A stretch of 64,000 nucleotides of DNA, from positions 62,001-126,000 of the forward strand of contig VXAU01000196.1 of assembly GCA_013399695.1 (NCBI GenBank). Direction: 5' to 3'. Position 1 is the first letter of the stretch; the number at the start of each line of letters is the position of its first letter. The notes beneath the pieces were generated by a model that worked only from the letters and a program-made list of their open reading frames with translations, did not search any database and was not told where the DNA came from. A program made the position numbers and the translations under genes. This document shows positions 33,998 through 46,800 of this stretch, in pieces. The DNA is from Formicarius rufipectus. Lineage: Eukaryota; Chordata; Aves; Passeriformes; Formicariidae.

Positions 33998-34864
33998 ATT
34001 CTTCCTCCCAATACCTACATGAAGTAGAAAGACTATGTTGGCATCTTAAAGGAAAAGTGTTTCTAAATCCTCTTGCTTTCATCAATTTTACAATTTTCGA
34101 CCATTGCTTGGTTTTGGTGGATGAACAAAGAGAGCCACAAACCCCTGTGCTGCTCAGTGACAGAGAACCGCGGTGGGAAGATCTGGTGGGAGAGCTGCAC
34201 TGGGGTGGAGCTCCTCCTAAATCCCTGCTTTGTGAGGCCGGGAAGGGTATCTGCAGAGAGATCAAAGGCAAACAAATCCTTCTCCAGGCTCAGGGAAAAC
34301 CTACGTAATTGCTCTGCCTCTCCTTTTCCATGGCTAGGGTTACATTTTTGCGAGGCCTGGGGCTTGATATTGTGTAATTGTGGCCCTCCTGGCTTGGCCC
34401 TCTGCTCTCCCCTATTGTGCTTGGCCATGCAGTGTGACTGCAGGAGCTGCCCCTGCCTCTCAGTCCTGCCCGGGCTCTCCCTGTCACACTTGTCTTGCAC
34501 AGTTCACTTCAGCTGCCTGTGCTTCCAGGAGACACTTCATTGCTGCAGCATCAGGAGGCACTTGGGACAACAATCACTTGGATTCAGAGCTTTTTGCATT
34601 ATCTTTTGTTGTTGTTTTCAACAGAAGTGTTTTTTCTTGCACATTTACCTCCTGTATTTTTTCTGAGTTGCCCGTGTGAAAATGGAGCTCAGCTAAAGCT
34701 TTCCCCAGTGAGGATGGTTTGAGCTGCTTTGTCTGCACAGGGTGGCTCCAAAGGGATTACACACCCAGAGAGGGTCAACTCCTCATGTGGCTTTCTGCAT
34801 TTCTAGATAAGTTGGTGGAGTTTTTTTATAGTTTCTCCTTCCTGAAGTAGAATGTCTTTTCAAG

Positions 34865-34879
34865 ATATATATATATATA
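34865..34879. repeat. (AT)n microsatellite
   Basis: About seven AT units in the 3' UTR. Confidence 0.9.
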
Positions 34880-34998
34880 AAATTTGCTTTATTTGTTACC
34901 TATGAGATCTTCTGCTGGTTTCTATATCCAGGGAGAGTATGGTAATTATAGAGTTCCTACTTTGCCTTTGCATTAAATACATTTGTTAGCAGGACTAA

Positions 34999-35004
34999 AA
35001 TAAA
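34999..35004 (+). terminator. IFT81: IFT81 polyadenylation signal
   Basis: Canonical AATAAA about 1.0 kb past the stop. It is followed at 25-50 bp by a GU/U-rich element (tgtgtggtcttctttttt). Cleavage is expected near 35020. An ATTAAA about 30 bp upstream is a weaker alternative. Confidence 0.8.
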
Positions 35005-35775
35005 AGCTGGCAAAACTACGTTTTGACTGTGTGGTCTTCTTTTTTACATTTCTTGGATGAAGGAAAGAAATTGTTGGTGGCTGGGCCCCCAGGAAAAAGA
35101 GGTTTGAATGGGTAATGGAATGACATTTATTTCAGATGCCCCCAAAGGGTTCCCACTGCAGTGTGGCTGTGAGGGGTGGAGTCAGATCCAGAGATCCCAG
35201 GACTTGCCTGCCCCGTTCCAGTATCACCACATGGCACCTGCAGGGCTGCTGAGCTGCAGAAAGTCATGACAATCCCATTCCTGGACTTCTAACAGAGGGG
35301 TTTGCTGAAGGCTTGACAGCAGCAGTAAAGTAACACAGACAAGTAGATATGAGACATGCTGGAAACGTAGGATAATCACCAAAAATGGGCATTTAGGTTC
35401 CTTAGGAATCAGCCTCTGGGTCAGTCACTAGACAGGGCAGGAAGAAAGGGGATTTCATAGACTTCAAGTCAAAACTTCTAACAAAACCTTAGAAATCCTG
35501 TTTGACTGGACCATTTACATAAAGAAGTATGACAGGGATTAGCCTGCTTCCCAGGAAACAGCAAAGCCTTGGAAATCCATGGCACTGATGTGGAGTAAGA
35601 TTGAGTACAATAATTTTCTGTTTTTCTGTTCAGAGAAACTAAAAATAGTTCATCTTTCTTTCTTGTAAAAACAGTTTATTGCTGGTTACTCAAAGATGAC
35701 GTGATTGTTGTCCTGATCTGATCAGTGCTCTGTCATTTGTGCTGCACCAAGAAAGGGCACACAGATTCTACACTG

Positions 35776-35793
35776 CAGCAGCAGCAGCAGCAA
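35776..35793. repeat. (CAG)5 microsatellite
   Basis: Five CAG units followed by CAA, in noncoding sequence. Confidence 0.9.
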
Positions 35794-36156
35794 AATGACT
35801 TTCTGAGATGAAGCAGAAAATCATAATAACTGTTATCAAAAGAAAATTGGAAAACCTCAAACACTATTTTTAGCTTTTTATACAAGTGGACATTTAATAA
35901 ATGCAACTTTAATGGATTCTGTTCACTGGCTTTTCCACATAGATGAGAGCATTCAGAAATCTTTGAATTTCACAGTTTTATCTTTACTTCCTATATTACA
36001 ACAAAAAGCTAACTTCTCCTTTTTTTAACTTTGTTATTATTAATAGCCTGTCTGGTTAATAAGATTAAACATCCCATATGGCCAAATACCTGCCTTTCCC
36101 TTGGGAAGGTCGAAATCAAAAATGTGTGTGGGCAAATTCAGAGTTGCAGCACTTAC

Positions 36157-36344
36157 CAAATTTCTCCCAGGTGAACACTGATCTGAGCAGCAGCTCACTG
36201 TTCCCAATGGCTTCTCCTTGTCCTTCTCCACAACTGGAGGAGGAAGTTTCCCAGCTGTAAAACTCCTGTAATATCTGCAGCTTTGGGGGGTTTAGTGACG
36301 TTGATTTTGGCTGTTCTTGGAGTGCCAGCAAGTTCCACAGAGAC
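36157..36344 (-). other. Exon-like cassette of unknown status (minus strand)
   Basis: On the minus strand an excellent acceptor (gttttctctctcag) is followed 188 nt later by a consensus donor (TTTG|gtaagt). One frame is open throughout, including GNSELLLRSVFTWEKF. Another starts VSVELAGTPRTAKINVTKPP and stops at TGA (36195-36197). I recognise neither. It could be an exon of an unannotated or long noncoding transcript, or chance. Confidence 0.3.
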
Positions 36345-37004
36345 CTGAGAGAGAAAACAGTTTTAGGCATGGAGCCGTTTCCTGGGTGGGTATCACATTA
36401 TTTGGTTTGTATTGCTGGTACCACTTTACTGCCATTTCAACTACAATACCTAAAATAACGTTCTCAGACCTCCTTAGCTAACCCAAACCTAGGATTGCCT
36501 GTTTCTCTCTTCACTCCCATGGATATTACTGCCCAGGTTGTCACATACATATGAGTTGCCCACAATCATCAGTGTCACACCCTTTTTTCGTATTTACTAT
36601 GTTTAAATACACCAGTTCCCAGAGCTTTCTTGGTAAGACTTTCATCACTGTTCCAAAACACAGAGCAGCAGCTCAGTGCCTAAATCTGTCCTCATGATGA
36701 GAATGTTGTGATCAAGGAGCAGGGATTGTGCCCAGTGATCAATCTGGAATTTGTTCTCCCAGTGACTTGCTGGTTCAGAGCTGCTTCTCCTTGGATCCCC
36801 ATTCCATGGTGGCCCAGAGGGGCAGCACTGGGAGCTCCCTGCTCACTCCCTGCTGCCTGTTGAGCCATCGATGCAGAGCCATTTGGCAGTGCCAGTCCAA
36901 TTCCTAAATCACCTCCCTGGCAGGGCTTGGCCAGCCTGGAGACAGCTCCCACGTGGTGGCAGGTGATGATGGAGGGAACAACACAGAGAGGGAAGTGCTG
37001 TCAC

Positions 37005-37115
37005 CTGGAAGGTGTCCCCTTGGGAGAAAGGTGGGGACACATTCACTGAGGAGTTGGACTCAATGATCCTTCCAGCTCACAATATTCTGGGACACTGTTA
37101 CTCTGTCACTGTGTC
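37005..37115 (+). mobile_element. CR1 LINE 3'-end fragment
   Basis: The run gttggactcaatgatccttc then cagctcacaatattctg is the CR1 3' signature (TTGGACT.GATGATC..., TCCAACTCAGAATATTCT, recalled). It ends in degenerate copies of the 8-bp ATTCTGTG tail (ttactctgtcactgtg). Upstream, tggaaggtgtccc also matches CR1. It is a typical 5'-truncated, immobile copy on the + strand. Confidence 0.75.
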
Positions 37116-38684
37116 TGGGGATGAGGAGACACTGGTGCTTGTGCATCTGGGTTCTCTCTCTGGCCCTGCACTTGCTCAGATTTTGGTGTAAGAAATCAAG
37201 CCCATGAGCCTGGGTTATCACTGCCCAGGGAATGCTGTTCAATCTTCACCTGCCTCTCTCCAGTGCCACTGGGATGGAGCAGGACTGACATTGCCATGGA
37301 TGTACCAGCATCCCAAGCGAGGAAGTATTGCACAAATAAACAACTTTATCCCAAGGTGCCACCTGTCTGGGCAACACCCATGTGGGTAGTGGTTTTCTAA
37401 CAGTCAGAATTTAACCTATTTCCAGCTTGTTTCGGGAGTCCTTTAAATCCTCAGCATGAATTTAAAGTGTGTTCTCCAAATTCCCAGTGTCTGTTTGTGT
37501 AGCAGTGGATTCACAGTGGCAGCCTCCAACCCCCCGAGGCAATCCATGTGATTCCAAGGTCAGTGGGTGAAAAGGGGATTTTTCCCAATTGCATGACCCT
37601 GATTTTCGTGATTGCAGTTTCCAGGCTGATGTCACCCCGCTGAGGAGCTCTGGGGGCTTGGACAGGGAGCAGACACGTTCCAAGGGATCCACAGGAACTG
37701 TGAGACAAACCACACTGGCCTCACTTCCACAAAATCCTCCCTGACTTCAGTGGGAGTTTTGCCAAAAGAAGGGCTGCTGGATTTTTAGCAGCGTGTTCTT
37801 CACCCTGAGAGAACAAGCAGGAATTAAAGGGCCAGCACCAGATTTATAGCACACAGAGAATAAAAATGACTGCAATTAGCTCAAATAATGACTTCCATCC
37901 AGCACAAATCAGTGTTCCATTGGACACCTTCTGATTTAGAACAAAAATTAAATGTTCATGGACGTTTCTCTCAGCACGAACAATTGACATAACAAGGCCC
38001 GAGCAATAGTTTGATTTTTAGGAGACAGCCATGAGAGGCTGTTGCACAAATCTGGTGCTGAAGTATTTCAAGTGTTTATCATTAGAATTGTATTTGTTGC
38101 ATTAAAAGGCATTATTTTTATTTATTATTTTAAAAGTGTATTTTTACCTTTTGCTTGCACTTCCATTCCACATAGGAATGAAAAGACTATGGGTTGCTGA
38201 TTAGGATACTCATGAGGAGCATTTGCTGAATGCCAGGAACTGGAGTTCTTTCCCTGCAAATGGATCCACTCAAGCCAATGTCTATTTTCCTGCTTTGGTT
38301 CAGTCTCTTATTACACAATAACATGTCATTTTTAAGCTTCTAAATTTTATTGCAAGTTCTAAACCCATTCCTTTATACAATAAGCACTTAATTAGGTCTA
38401 TTCTTGCAACAGGATAAAGCCAAATCCTGCACTTTTTGCTAATACCAGGAAAAATGCTGTTGATAGGAATATGGAAAATGGGATCTTACCAGTTTTCAAA
38501 GATAAATTCCTTTCTCTCTCCCTACTTATTCTCCTGGAATGGAATGGAAAATATGCTTTGCACTTAGGGAGCAACAACAACAAAACCATAAAGACAAACA
38601 TCACATACAAATAATGTGCAGATAAGGGAAGTAATGAAGGAATTAATCCCCCAATTTCTTTACAAATTTTACAACTTGTTCATA
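37116..38684. other. Intergenic sequence
   Basis: No genes or named repeats recognised. A minus-strand open frame at 37462-37713 has no family I know. Confidence 0.6.
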
Positions 38685-38686
38685 CT

Positions 38687-38850
38687 GGAAAAAAAAAAAG
38701 AAAAGAACAAAAAAAAAAACCACAAAAACAAAACAAAACAAAACAAAAAAAAAAAAAAAAAAAAAAAAAAAAACAAAAAAAAAACAAACAACAAACAAAC
38801 AAACAAACAAACAAAAACACACCAAAAAAAACACCAAAAAAGCCACAAAA
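38687..38850. repeat. A-rich low-complexity tract with (CAAAA)n and (CAAA)n
   Basis: About 160 bp almost free of G and T: A runs broken by single C, a pure A run of about 29 (about 38745-38773), then (CAAA) units. ORFs read here are poly-Lys or poly-Phe artefacts. The exact length is prone to assembly error. Confidence 0.95.
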
Positions 38851-38869
38851 ACATTAAGATTTTCTGCAA

Positions 38870-39879
38870 TTAAAATTTGTAGGGGTTTAGTGTTTGGGCT
38901 CTGGATTAGAGGTTTTTTTTAAATAGCAGCTGAAACTCTAAAGTCATAAAATAAGAATAATTCAGCAGTTTACTTGGTTTACACTATTGCATCATTTTTT
39001 GGTGAGTAAGCTCGTGTTTAGGCATTTCTTTGCAGTTATCACAGAAATCTTAGAGCCATTAGGGGAGAATTACCACTGAAAAAGAATTACCACTAAAAAG
39101 GCAGAAAGGGCTGATTAATTTGGATAAATGTAAAAGTAAAAATCACATTCCAATGACCCACATTGCTTACCAACTGCTCTCAGAAGGATGCAGTGCTCTG
39201 AACCAGCATTCTGGGAGCTGCAGCATTCCAAACCTGGAGGGGTTGGAAGTATTTATAAAACATTGTCCCCATCTCCCTCATTTTGTGCTTAAAGCCTGAA
39301 GTGTTTTTATAGCTTGTTGGAAAGCAAACAGAACTACCAGAACACTGAAAGGCACCCACAGACAACCTGTTCCACTAATATTTTACATCCATATTACATC
39401 TTCTGCCCCAAGGGGTTTCTTCCCACCACAAGCCAGGCAGCAGAGAGATGCAATTAATGCTCCTGGGGCAGGGAGGGAAATTGGGCTTTTATTGTTTCCT
39501 GGGCAGGGACAGCATCACCCCGACAATAAATGTGCTCAGGAAACATCTCCCCCAGCTCATAACTAGGGAGAAATGTTGCTCTGGTACTCTTGAGGAGAGT
39601 TTTTATTTACTACCCATGTTTCAATCAGTTGTACATTGTCTCCTACAATCATCTGGGAGGGAAACGCCTCCCTTTAAAATCTCACAGTGAAGGTTCTTTC
39701 CCGCTTGTTGGTTTAATTGAAGCGAAGGTTGGTCGTAAAACACGGTGAGAGGGAAAGAGGGAACTCACAGACTGGAAAAAGCACTATAAATATTTTCCTG
39801 GGATCATCAGCACAACCTTGTCCCACTTCACCCCGTGTTGTGGAAAGAATTAGACAATTGTTTTATGAAATGTCTAAAA
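38870..39879. other. Intergenic sequence
   Basis: Nothing recognised. AT-rich with no splice-flanked open frame that stood out. Confidence 0.6.
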
Positions 39880-39921
39880 GGTGTTTATAATTTCATCTCA
39901 GGATTCTTAATTCCATTATTA

Positions 39922-39976
39922 AATTTATTTTCAACCTTTTTCTTAATTCTGGTATCCAATTTATTTTCAGCCTTTG
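39922..39976. repeat. Two-copy repeat, 37-bp period
   Basis: AATTTATTTTCAACCTTT at 39922 recurs as AATTTATTTTCAGCCTTT at 39959, one mismatch in 18. Confidence 0.8.
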
Positions 39977-40797
39977 AGGGGATTCACTTGATGGTGATTC
40001 GGCAGTGTCAGACAAAGGTTTGACTTTTACTCTGACACTTGTTGAAGAATTTGATTGAAACTATATATGTCCAGATAACACCCAACAAAGTGCCCCTCTT
40101 GCGTTTGTTTCGAGATATTTTTGGAAGCAACAGAGGCGACCTTGGACAGAGCTGCTTTTCCAATTTAGGACTTCATTTGGTCTAAGAGAGTAAAATTATA
40201 CTCTTGAAACCTTTCGTGTCCCCACAAACAGGACTGGTTTATTTTATGCCATTGCAGAATCGTTTTCCTGTGCCATGTGCAGCATTGATCTGTTCAAGAG
40301 AAAAATGACTTTAGATAATCAACAGTTACTTTCAGATATCCATATAAATAGCCTGTGACGTATCACATGTCCCTTAAAATGTTGTGTAAGTCAAAATATC
40401 AGCGGGCCTTTATGTAATACCTTTGCTCCTCCAGAACAAATAAACAGCCTTTGCCTTTGTCTTTGCTTATAAACAAGAAATGTGGGATTTGGAGCCAGAG
40501 CTCACACAGACTTGATGTCAGGTCTAAATGAGGAGTGGCAGCACTGGGATGGGGCTGACACCTGTCCCCTCACTGCACAAACAGTGTCTCTGAGGCTCCC
40601 AGTGGAAAAGCCAAGGTTGGGAGCCAGCTCCTCTTGTTGGGAGCAGGGATTGTTTTCCCCTCACTTGGGTTTGCCAGCTGTGCAATCCTATCTGTAACAC
40701 TTTATTGCATCTAATCACTTAAGATGTTTTACATAGTTTGCACTTAATTTTCTATACAATCAATATATTTTAATTCATTTGTATTGCTCTGTTACAG

Positions 40798-40884
40798 ACA
40801 CCCTGCACTCAGGAGCAAAATGGGATTAGTTTGTGGTGATGATAATGCAGTTTCACTGCTGGGAACAAAAGGAGAACTGACAGA
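40798..40884 (+). other. Exon-like cassette of unknown status (plus strand)
   Basis: Acceptor ttgctctgttacag is followed 87 nt later by a consensus donor (CAGA|gtaagt). One frame is open: HPALRSKMGLVCGDDNAVSL then LGTKGELT. The length is a multiple of three. I do not recognise it. It may be an exon of an unknown or noncoding transcript, an alternative IFT81 3' exon, or chance. Confidence 0.3.
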
Positions 40885-43800
40885 GTAAGTGTTCTTGTCA
40901 TTTACCCTGCACAGTATTTACTCTCTGCAATAATAATAATGTTGTCCAGTGCTACCTAACCATCAAATCTAAGGAATAACATGGAAACTATATCTAGACA
41001 TGCCAGTGGAATCTATCTGACATAAGTGGTATATGCAAATGCAGATGTAATGGGAGTATATTGTTTATATTACTTTGATCACACTCTGTGTCAATGCACT
41101 TTTTTATAGCTCTATTACACCCTAACTGTGACTGATGGCTCAAGTTCTAACTCCAGAATATCCAGTTCCCTGATTTTATGGCATTGTCATGTAAAGTATT
41201 TGAGGACAGCTTAAGAGAAGAGACTCTGCTCCTGTGAGCCCGTGTGACTAATTTGTGCATTACCATATGCACAAATCAGGTTAAAATCAACTGTTTGGTT
41301 TAGCAACTTTCACCACAGAACCTCAAATTAATTTACAAACAGGTCTCAGTAAATTTCTTGGCCATGTGGCCACATCAACAAGTTGCTGCTATTTATGTTA
41401 TTTTCTAGATGAACAAACCCCACTACGGAACAAAACAGAAGCAAACCCAGGAATCCAGTCCTTGTCCCTGGGCTGTGGTCTCAGGGCATTCCTAGGATTG
41501 CCAAGCTGGAAACCTCCCAGTTCTGGTCCTGAGCTGGTTGTTCAGACCCCCAGACCTCATCCTAACCCGAGCTTTGGCTTGTTGGGACACAAAGGAATGA
41601 CATGCAAACGTCACCACATTTCCGTGGTGCCCTCACCCTGAGTGTCCTCAGCTGCCCCTACTACTGCCTAAAGAGTAATGCGGGAATAAAATGTCTGTAC
41701 ATTTGCAATGTGATAAATCACTGGGAAGGTCATTGCAGTCACAAACAAGCAAATATGACACAGGCAAACCTAAAGCTGTATCCTGAAGGGGATTTTAATT
41801 AAACTCCAGCGAGGAATTCCAAGCATAGAAAGCATCACAACCACGTTCATCGAGCCAAGGGAGCCAACAAAATGAAAAGTGAGGTTTCTCTCCTCCCCTG
41901 AGGTGTTTTTTTGATCCCAGAGAGATAAGGTGAGAGGCAGCAGTCCTGTGTGTGTGGATGTGCAGGCAAGTGTGCACACACAGCCTCACAAGGTGCCTCA
42001 CACAACCCAGGGTATGACACTGGGCAGCCCGGGCTTGGTGGGCACATTCCAGGTCTGCACAGTTGTCTGCTTTGTGCTGTGACTGAAACATTAATTATAT
42101 AACCTTGAGCTGAAATAACTGGAAAATAATTTTTTTTCCTTAAACATTAGAGCAAACTTACTGTATTTGATTATTTTAATGTTATTCAGTGTTTTCTTCA
42201 GAAATTGTAAAGATGCATGAATGTGAAAGAGCTACAAGAGAAACTGTGGCTGTCATGGAGCGTGGCAAGGGATGAGAGAGTTTAGGCTTCTGGTTTATGG
42301 CCCCAGGCAAAGCTACTGCTTCTGCTTGTCTGTCCTCAGAGTGCTGGAATTGGCTGGACTAGACCTCAGATAGAAGGGAAGCAGATTTATCACTGAGCTC
42401 TAAATTCTGCTTTTATATATGAGAACAACTCCAGGGTAACCTCAGTTAATGAATAACCAAGTCAGTGGTGAAAACTCCCATTTAGTCTGATAAATTTGGC
42501 CTTAAACAAAAACTTTTGCTGATACAAAGATATAACACAGGGGAGTAAAAACATTTTCCCCATGAAAAATTCAGTCTCAACAGAACAAAAAAAATGAAAT
42601 GGTCACATCATTTCATGAAAAAAGTTGAAAAATCATGTTTAAAAAAGCCCCGCAACTTTATAATGCAAAGTTAAAATTTTCAAAAGAAAATGTAGACTTT
42701 TAAAAAGAAAATTCAGACACCAAAACCAAGTTCTTTAGTCAACACAAAAAAATGAAACCAACTCCAAATGCTCTGATGGAGATGTTCTCCTTTAGCTAGA
42801 AGATGTACAGCCTGTTATTGAGTAGTTCCATTAGAATCAGATTAACTCCTCATCACAGGCTCAGCAATGTTCACAGTATTTATCCTCCAAGGAAAGACAT
42901 GGACCCTGGATTTTCATAATAAGGGAATTTTTCTTTGCTACAGCAGCTGCTTCAGAGCCAATTTTACCTGCAAATACATCGTTCTGGAGCAATTTATCTC
43001 TGTTTCAAACTATCCATATGGGTACATCTAGTTTTTATAAAAGGCCATTCACCAAATAGAGTGGTTTGCAATGTTATTGCTTCACTGGTGCATAAATATT
43101 GAATCCCCAAACACAACATTAGCTAATTAAACTGGGGATGATTATTGGCTGAAGGAAAAGCACCCACTAAGGAAGCATGGATTAAGCCTGCCCTCTTAGT
43201 GCACTTACTGTGGTTGCTCCCTGAATACAACGAGGATGTAGGTTTCCAGGAGATTAAATCCAGTAATAATTTGCACCTGGAATCTAAAAGAAGGTCAGAA
43301 AAGAAATAAATTAGATGGAGCTTCTTAAATTGCAGGGTGCTGCATAGACTGTATGGAACTCAAGCCAAAGCTGCTTCAATGCCAAAATCCCTCCAGTGAA
43401 GCAGCAGTGAGAACTCTGCTTTTAGCTGAAGTTGTTACTTGGCACATTCTTTGGGACTGAACAGTCAGGAAAACCCAACTGGTAGCCAAGGGAAGAGGTG
43501 GGACTGCCCTGCTTGTGGCACCTCAGTCCAAACCAGCCTGGCATTACAGTGACAATGGTTTTTTCAGTTGTGCTGGCACAACTCTAGGGCTGCACAGTCA
43601 GGCTTATCACAACATCCTGGTGAGAGATGATTATTAACTCAGTTGCTCAGTTTATAGCCATAAAATCACTGTGAAAGCACAACTGAAGGGGTGGAGAGCA
43701 GCAGGTAAGGAGTTGGGAGCAAGGGACGTGGAGAACACAGGCTGGAGCTTCCTGAGCTGCCTTCCCACTCAAAGGAGCGGCTTTGCAGAGCTGCACCTCT

Positions 43801-46800
43801 CTCGGCAGTTCCTGCTGTCCTCAATGTGCTTCAGGGATCAGCTCAAGACAGCTTGGAGACAAATTAGAAAAACAACAACTGTTTTATTAAAAAGCTCATA
43901 AGCCAAGGTGAAATCTTCCCTTTCATCAAAACCTGCTCCCCTAATGGGATGCTGAGTGATCACAGAGTTAAACAACAGAAAACAAGACAGAAATGTTATC
44001 ACTTCAGAAATGCTTCCCAGGCAATCAGTGCTGGGAGGCAGGAAATGAATGCTCATAACTTCTGGTTAGCTCTGTCAGAGGGGTCGTGCTCCTCTCCTTT
44101 GTGTGTCTCCAGAAATGGAACACAAAGGTGCACAAAGATCACCTGGCCTTTTGCTTTTCCAGGGAATGCTTTTTCCTCCATGAAGTCATTGTCCTCTCCT
44201 CACAGAACATATACATCTGCTAAGGCAGAACATAAAGTTCTGGAAATGTGTCGCCTACACGATGGTATAAATCAGACTCCCTTGCTTTCCTGAGGTAATG
44301 CCTTGGACAGATCTCTTCTGATTTCCTCAGGAGGAGTTCTGGAGCAGACACAGAGAAATCAGAGTGTCCTGCTCAGTGCAGCCCATCATGAGCCCTGGCT
44401 GTGCTAAGACAGGACTTCCTGACTTCTGTTTAGTGCTACAGTAATTCCCAGACACGTTGTGCATGTTCTGTGTATTGATGATAAGAAGTAAAATGCAGGA
44501 GTGGGGAGGTTATAGAAATGCTTGTCTAAGAGACTCTGGAAAACTCCAAGACACTGGAATCCAGTTATGGGTTATTATGGAATTCAAACAGGCAATTATT
44601 TTTCAATCTCTTAAGTAATGAAAATTTAAAATATGAAATAAACTCTGTCATAATGTGACCTGTTTATGGTCAGCTTAAAGTATGAGCACAGGAATGACTG
44701 CACACTGTGCCACTCTGGTTTGGGTATTCGCCTTTGCAAAATTAAAGAGATAAATTGCAAAGGAAACATTTGTAATAGTGTTTTTCTGAGTAAATGCTTT
44801 CAACCTGAGATTTACTAAAAATACTCATAACTAATACAAATGTAATAATAAATACATAGCTGCCAGCACACAACATCATCAAAATGTCATATAAAATAAA
44901 AATGTTTGCTTATAGGAATTGTTGGCCTTTCCTTATGATAACAGGATGACAATTTGAGGGGAATAATTCACTCATGCTCTAAACCCTCTGAACTGAATGG
45001 ACTAACCTTTTTTGAGTCAACCAAGTCATACCTACCTGGGATAAAAGAGTCTGACCCAAATAATCCCAAATTAGATCATCAGCTGCTGACACCATCGATC
45101 TCCTGAGGTTTGGGGTGGCCTGAGCTGCCCTCCTTCTCCAGCAGCTCAGAGAACACGCTTCACTCTTGACAGAAAAGAGAGTTTTTAAAAGAAAAATCAG
45201 TCGGATACTAAAATAAACAGGTTGGACCTTCACCTTCTTGGAAGTGTCTTAATTTGTAGCTGTTAACATGTAATCAGAAACCAGATTGTGACCTTGCCAA
45301 GCAGAACACCAATTATATCGTACTTTATTATTGCTTATACAGTTGGGGGGTGCTTGTTGCCTTGTATTATGCCTTGCAGGAAAATCCAGGTGCTGTTCAA
45401 ACCATTTTAAGTTCTTAATATCAGGGTCAATCTGCCAAAATCACTACCCAAAAGTTCAGATGCAAAGACATTCTTTACACAAATCCATTTGCAGAAAGCC
45501 AAAAAACTGGCTGAATACTGAAGTTATAAAAGAATGAATTTCCCTATTCTTCTCATGTATTGGGTGTTTAATATCTGTTGCCTTTCAAGAACATGATATT
45601 CTTGAGATAATTCAAATTGGGACACTCTGTTTCTGGCACTACTTTTTCAGTACATAAATGTAGTGGTTACATATGGCTTTGAAATTCCACAATGATATCT
45701 CTTAAAAATAAATATTTCAATTTTAGTAGCTTATGGCGTAATCAAATGAAAAATTCTGCCTGCAAAAATTTTAATGTTATTTAGAATCTCTTATTCCCAG
45801 CCCTGCTAACTATTAAATCTATTTGATAAAAGAAAACCTTATTGGTATCAGGTACAAATAAAACTTGTTCCTTTCCAAAAGCATCGAGATTAAATTCTTT
45901 CAAGTACTGACAGCCCAAGACCCACAACATCCTTCAGGAGGTCTGAGGGCCCACCCAGTAACTGCAGAGTTTTTTTCCCTCATTTCTATGGCATATGTTG
46001 TATCAGAAATCACAGTTAAAAGAAAATTCATGCTCAAAATGGAAATCTTTTCTCACATGTAGCTCAGCCAAAAATTCCTGTGATGGCAGAATTAAATTTG
46101 GGGTTGTTCTCAAATGGTAAGGAAGCTACAATATGGAACAATTACCCTTTTTTTTCATATTCCTACCTACTAAGATTGTTACTTTCTCTGAACATTTATA
46201 ATCATCTTCGAGACTCATCAGAAACTGTCCAGGAAGTCTTTGCCCAGAATTTCTTTTGAATTTTTTAGAGGAATTTGCACATGTGCTGATCTAGAAGAAA
46301 TAATTAATCCTTTTTTTGTGTAAAATGCAGTGAGTAAAGCAGCTGGGAAGTGCTATCCCCTTACAAACACTTGCATGGGACAGCACCTCAGCCTCAGCTG
46401 AGGCTCTTTTTCCCAGACAGGCGGACTCAACCTGAGGGTCAGACCAGACATCCCCTCCAAAGATTAAATTCCAGACTGGTCAGACTGCAGAGAGAACAAT
46501 TTGGGTGATTTCAGTATCTATCTTCTGCCAATATTTTTATTTTCTTGCAGTAAAAATATCCCAAGAGGCAAAGATGTCACTGCACGTGATTTTTTTCTGT
46601 TGAGTCATTTGGTTTGTTTGTGAATCCCATGTAGAGGTGCAACTTTACAAAATGCCTTCTGCATGCAGGAAGAACTTCCCTCTGAGCAGACTCTACCTGA
46701 GCACCAGGGAAAGAAATAATCCTGGAGCTGGTGACATTTCAAGGACAAGGAAAAACTGTTCAGAAGAGAATTATCTGATTTGGTTTGTGTTTATTTTTAC

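Larger units (their letters stand above)
33998..35020 (+). other. IFT81: IFT81 3' untranslated region
   Basis: Runs from the stop codon to the likely cleavage site. I see no earlier AATAAA. An (AT)n tract lies at 34865-34879. A 197-codon ORF at 34073-34666 has cysteine-rich, family-less composition and is taken as chance. Confidence 0.75.
35021..37004. other. Intergenic sequence just downstream of IFT81
   Basis: No recognisable protein gene. It holds a CAG repeat at 35776-35793 and a minus-strand exon-like cassette at 36157-36344. Confidence 0.65.

Noticed and set aside
34073..34666. 197-codon + strand ORF in the IFT81 3' UTR
   Set aside because: Cysteine-rich, low-information sequence between the IFT81 stop and its poly(A) signal; no recognisable family.
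38616..38873. Lysine-rich (+) and phenylalanine-rich (-) ORFs
   Set aside because: Pure artefacts of the A/CAAA low-complexity tract.
44145..44264. Exon-like cassette on +, acceptor gcttttccag, donor GATG|gtataa
   Set aside because: Donor is weak and the encoded peptide resembles nothing known; not distinguishable from chance.
45036..45173. Minus-strand segment ending TCCCAG|gtaggt
   Set aside because: The donor is fair but the only acceptor nearby (tctgtcaag) is poor, and the peptide is unrecognised.
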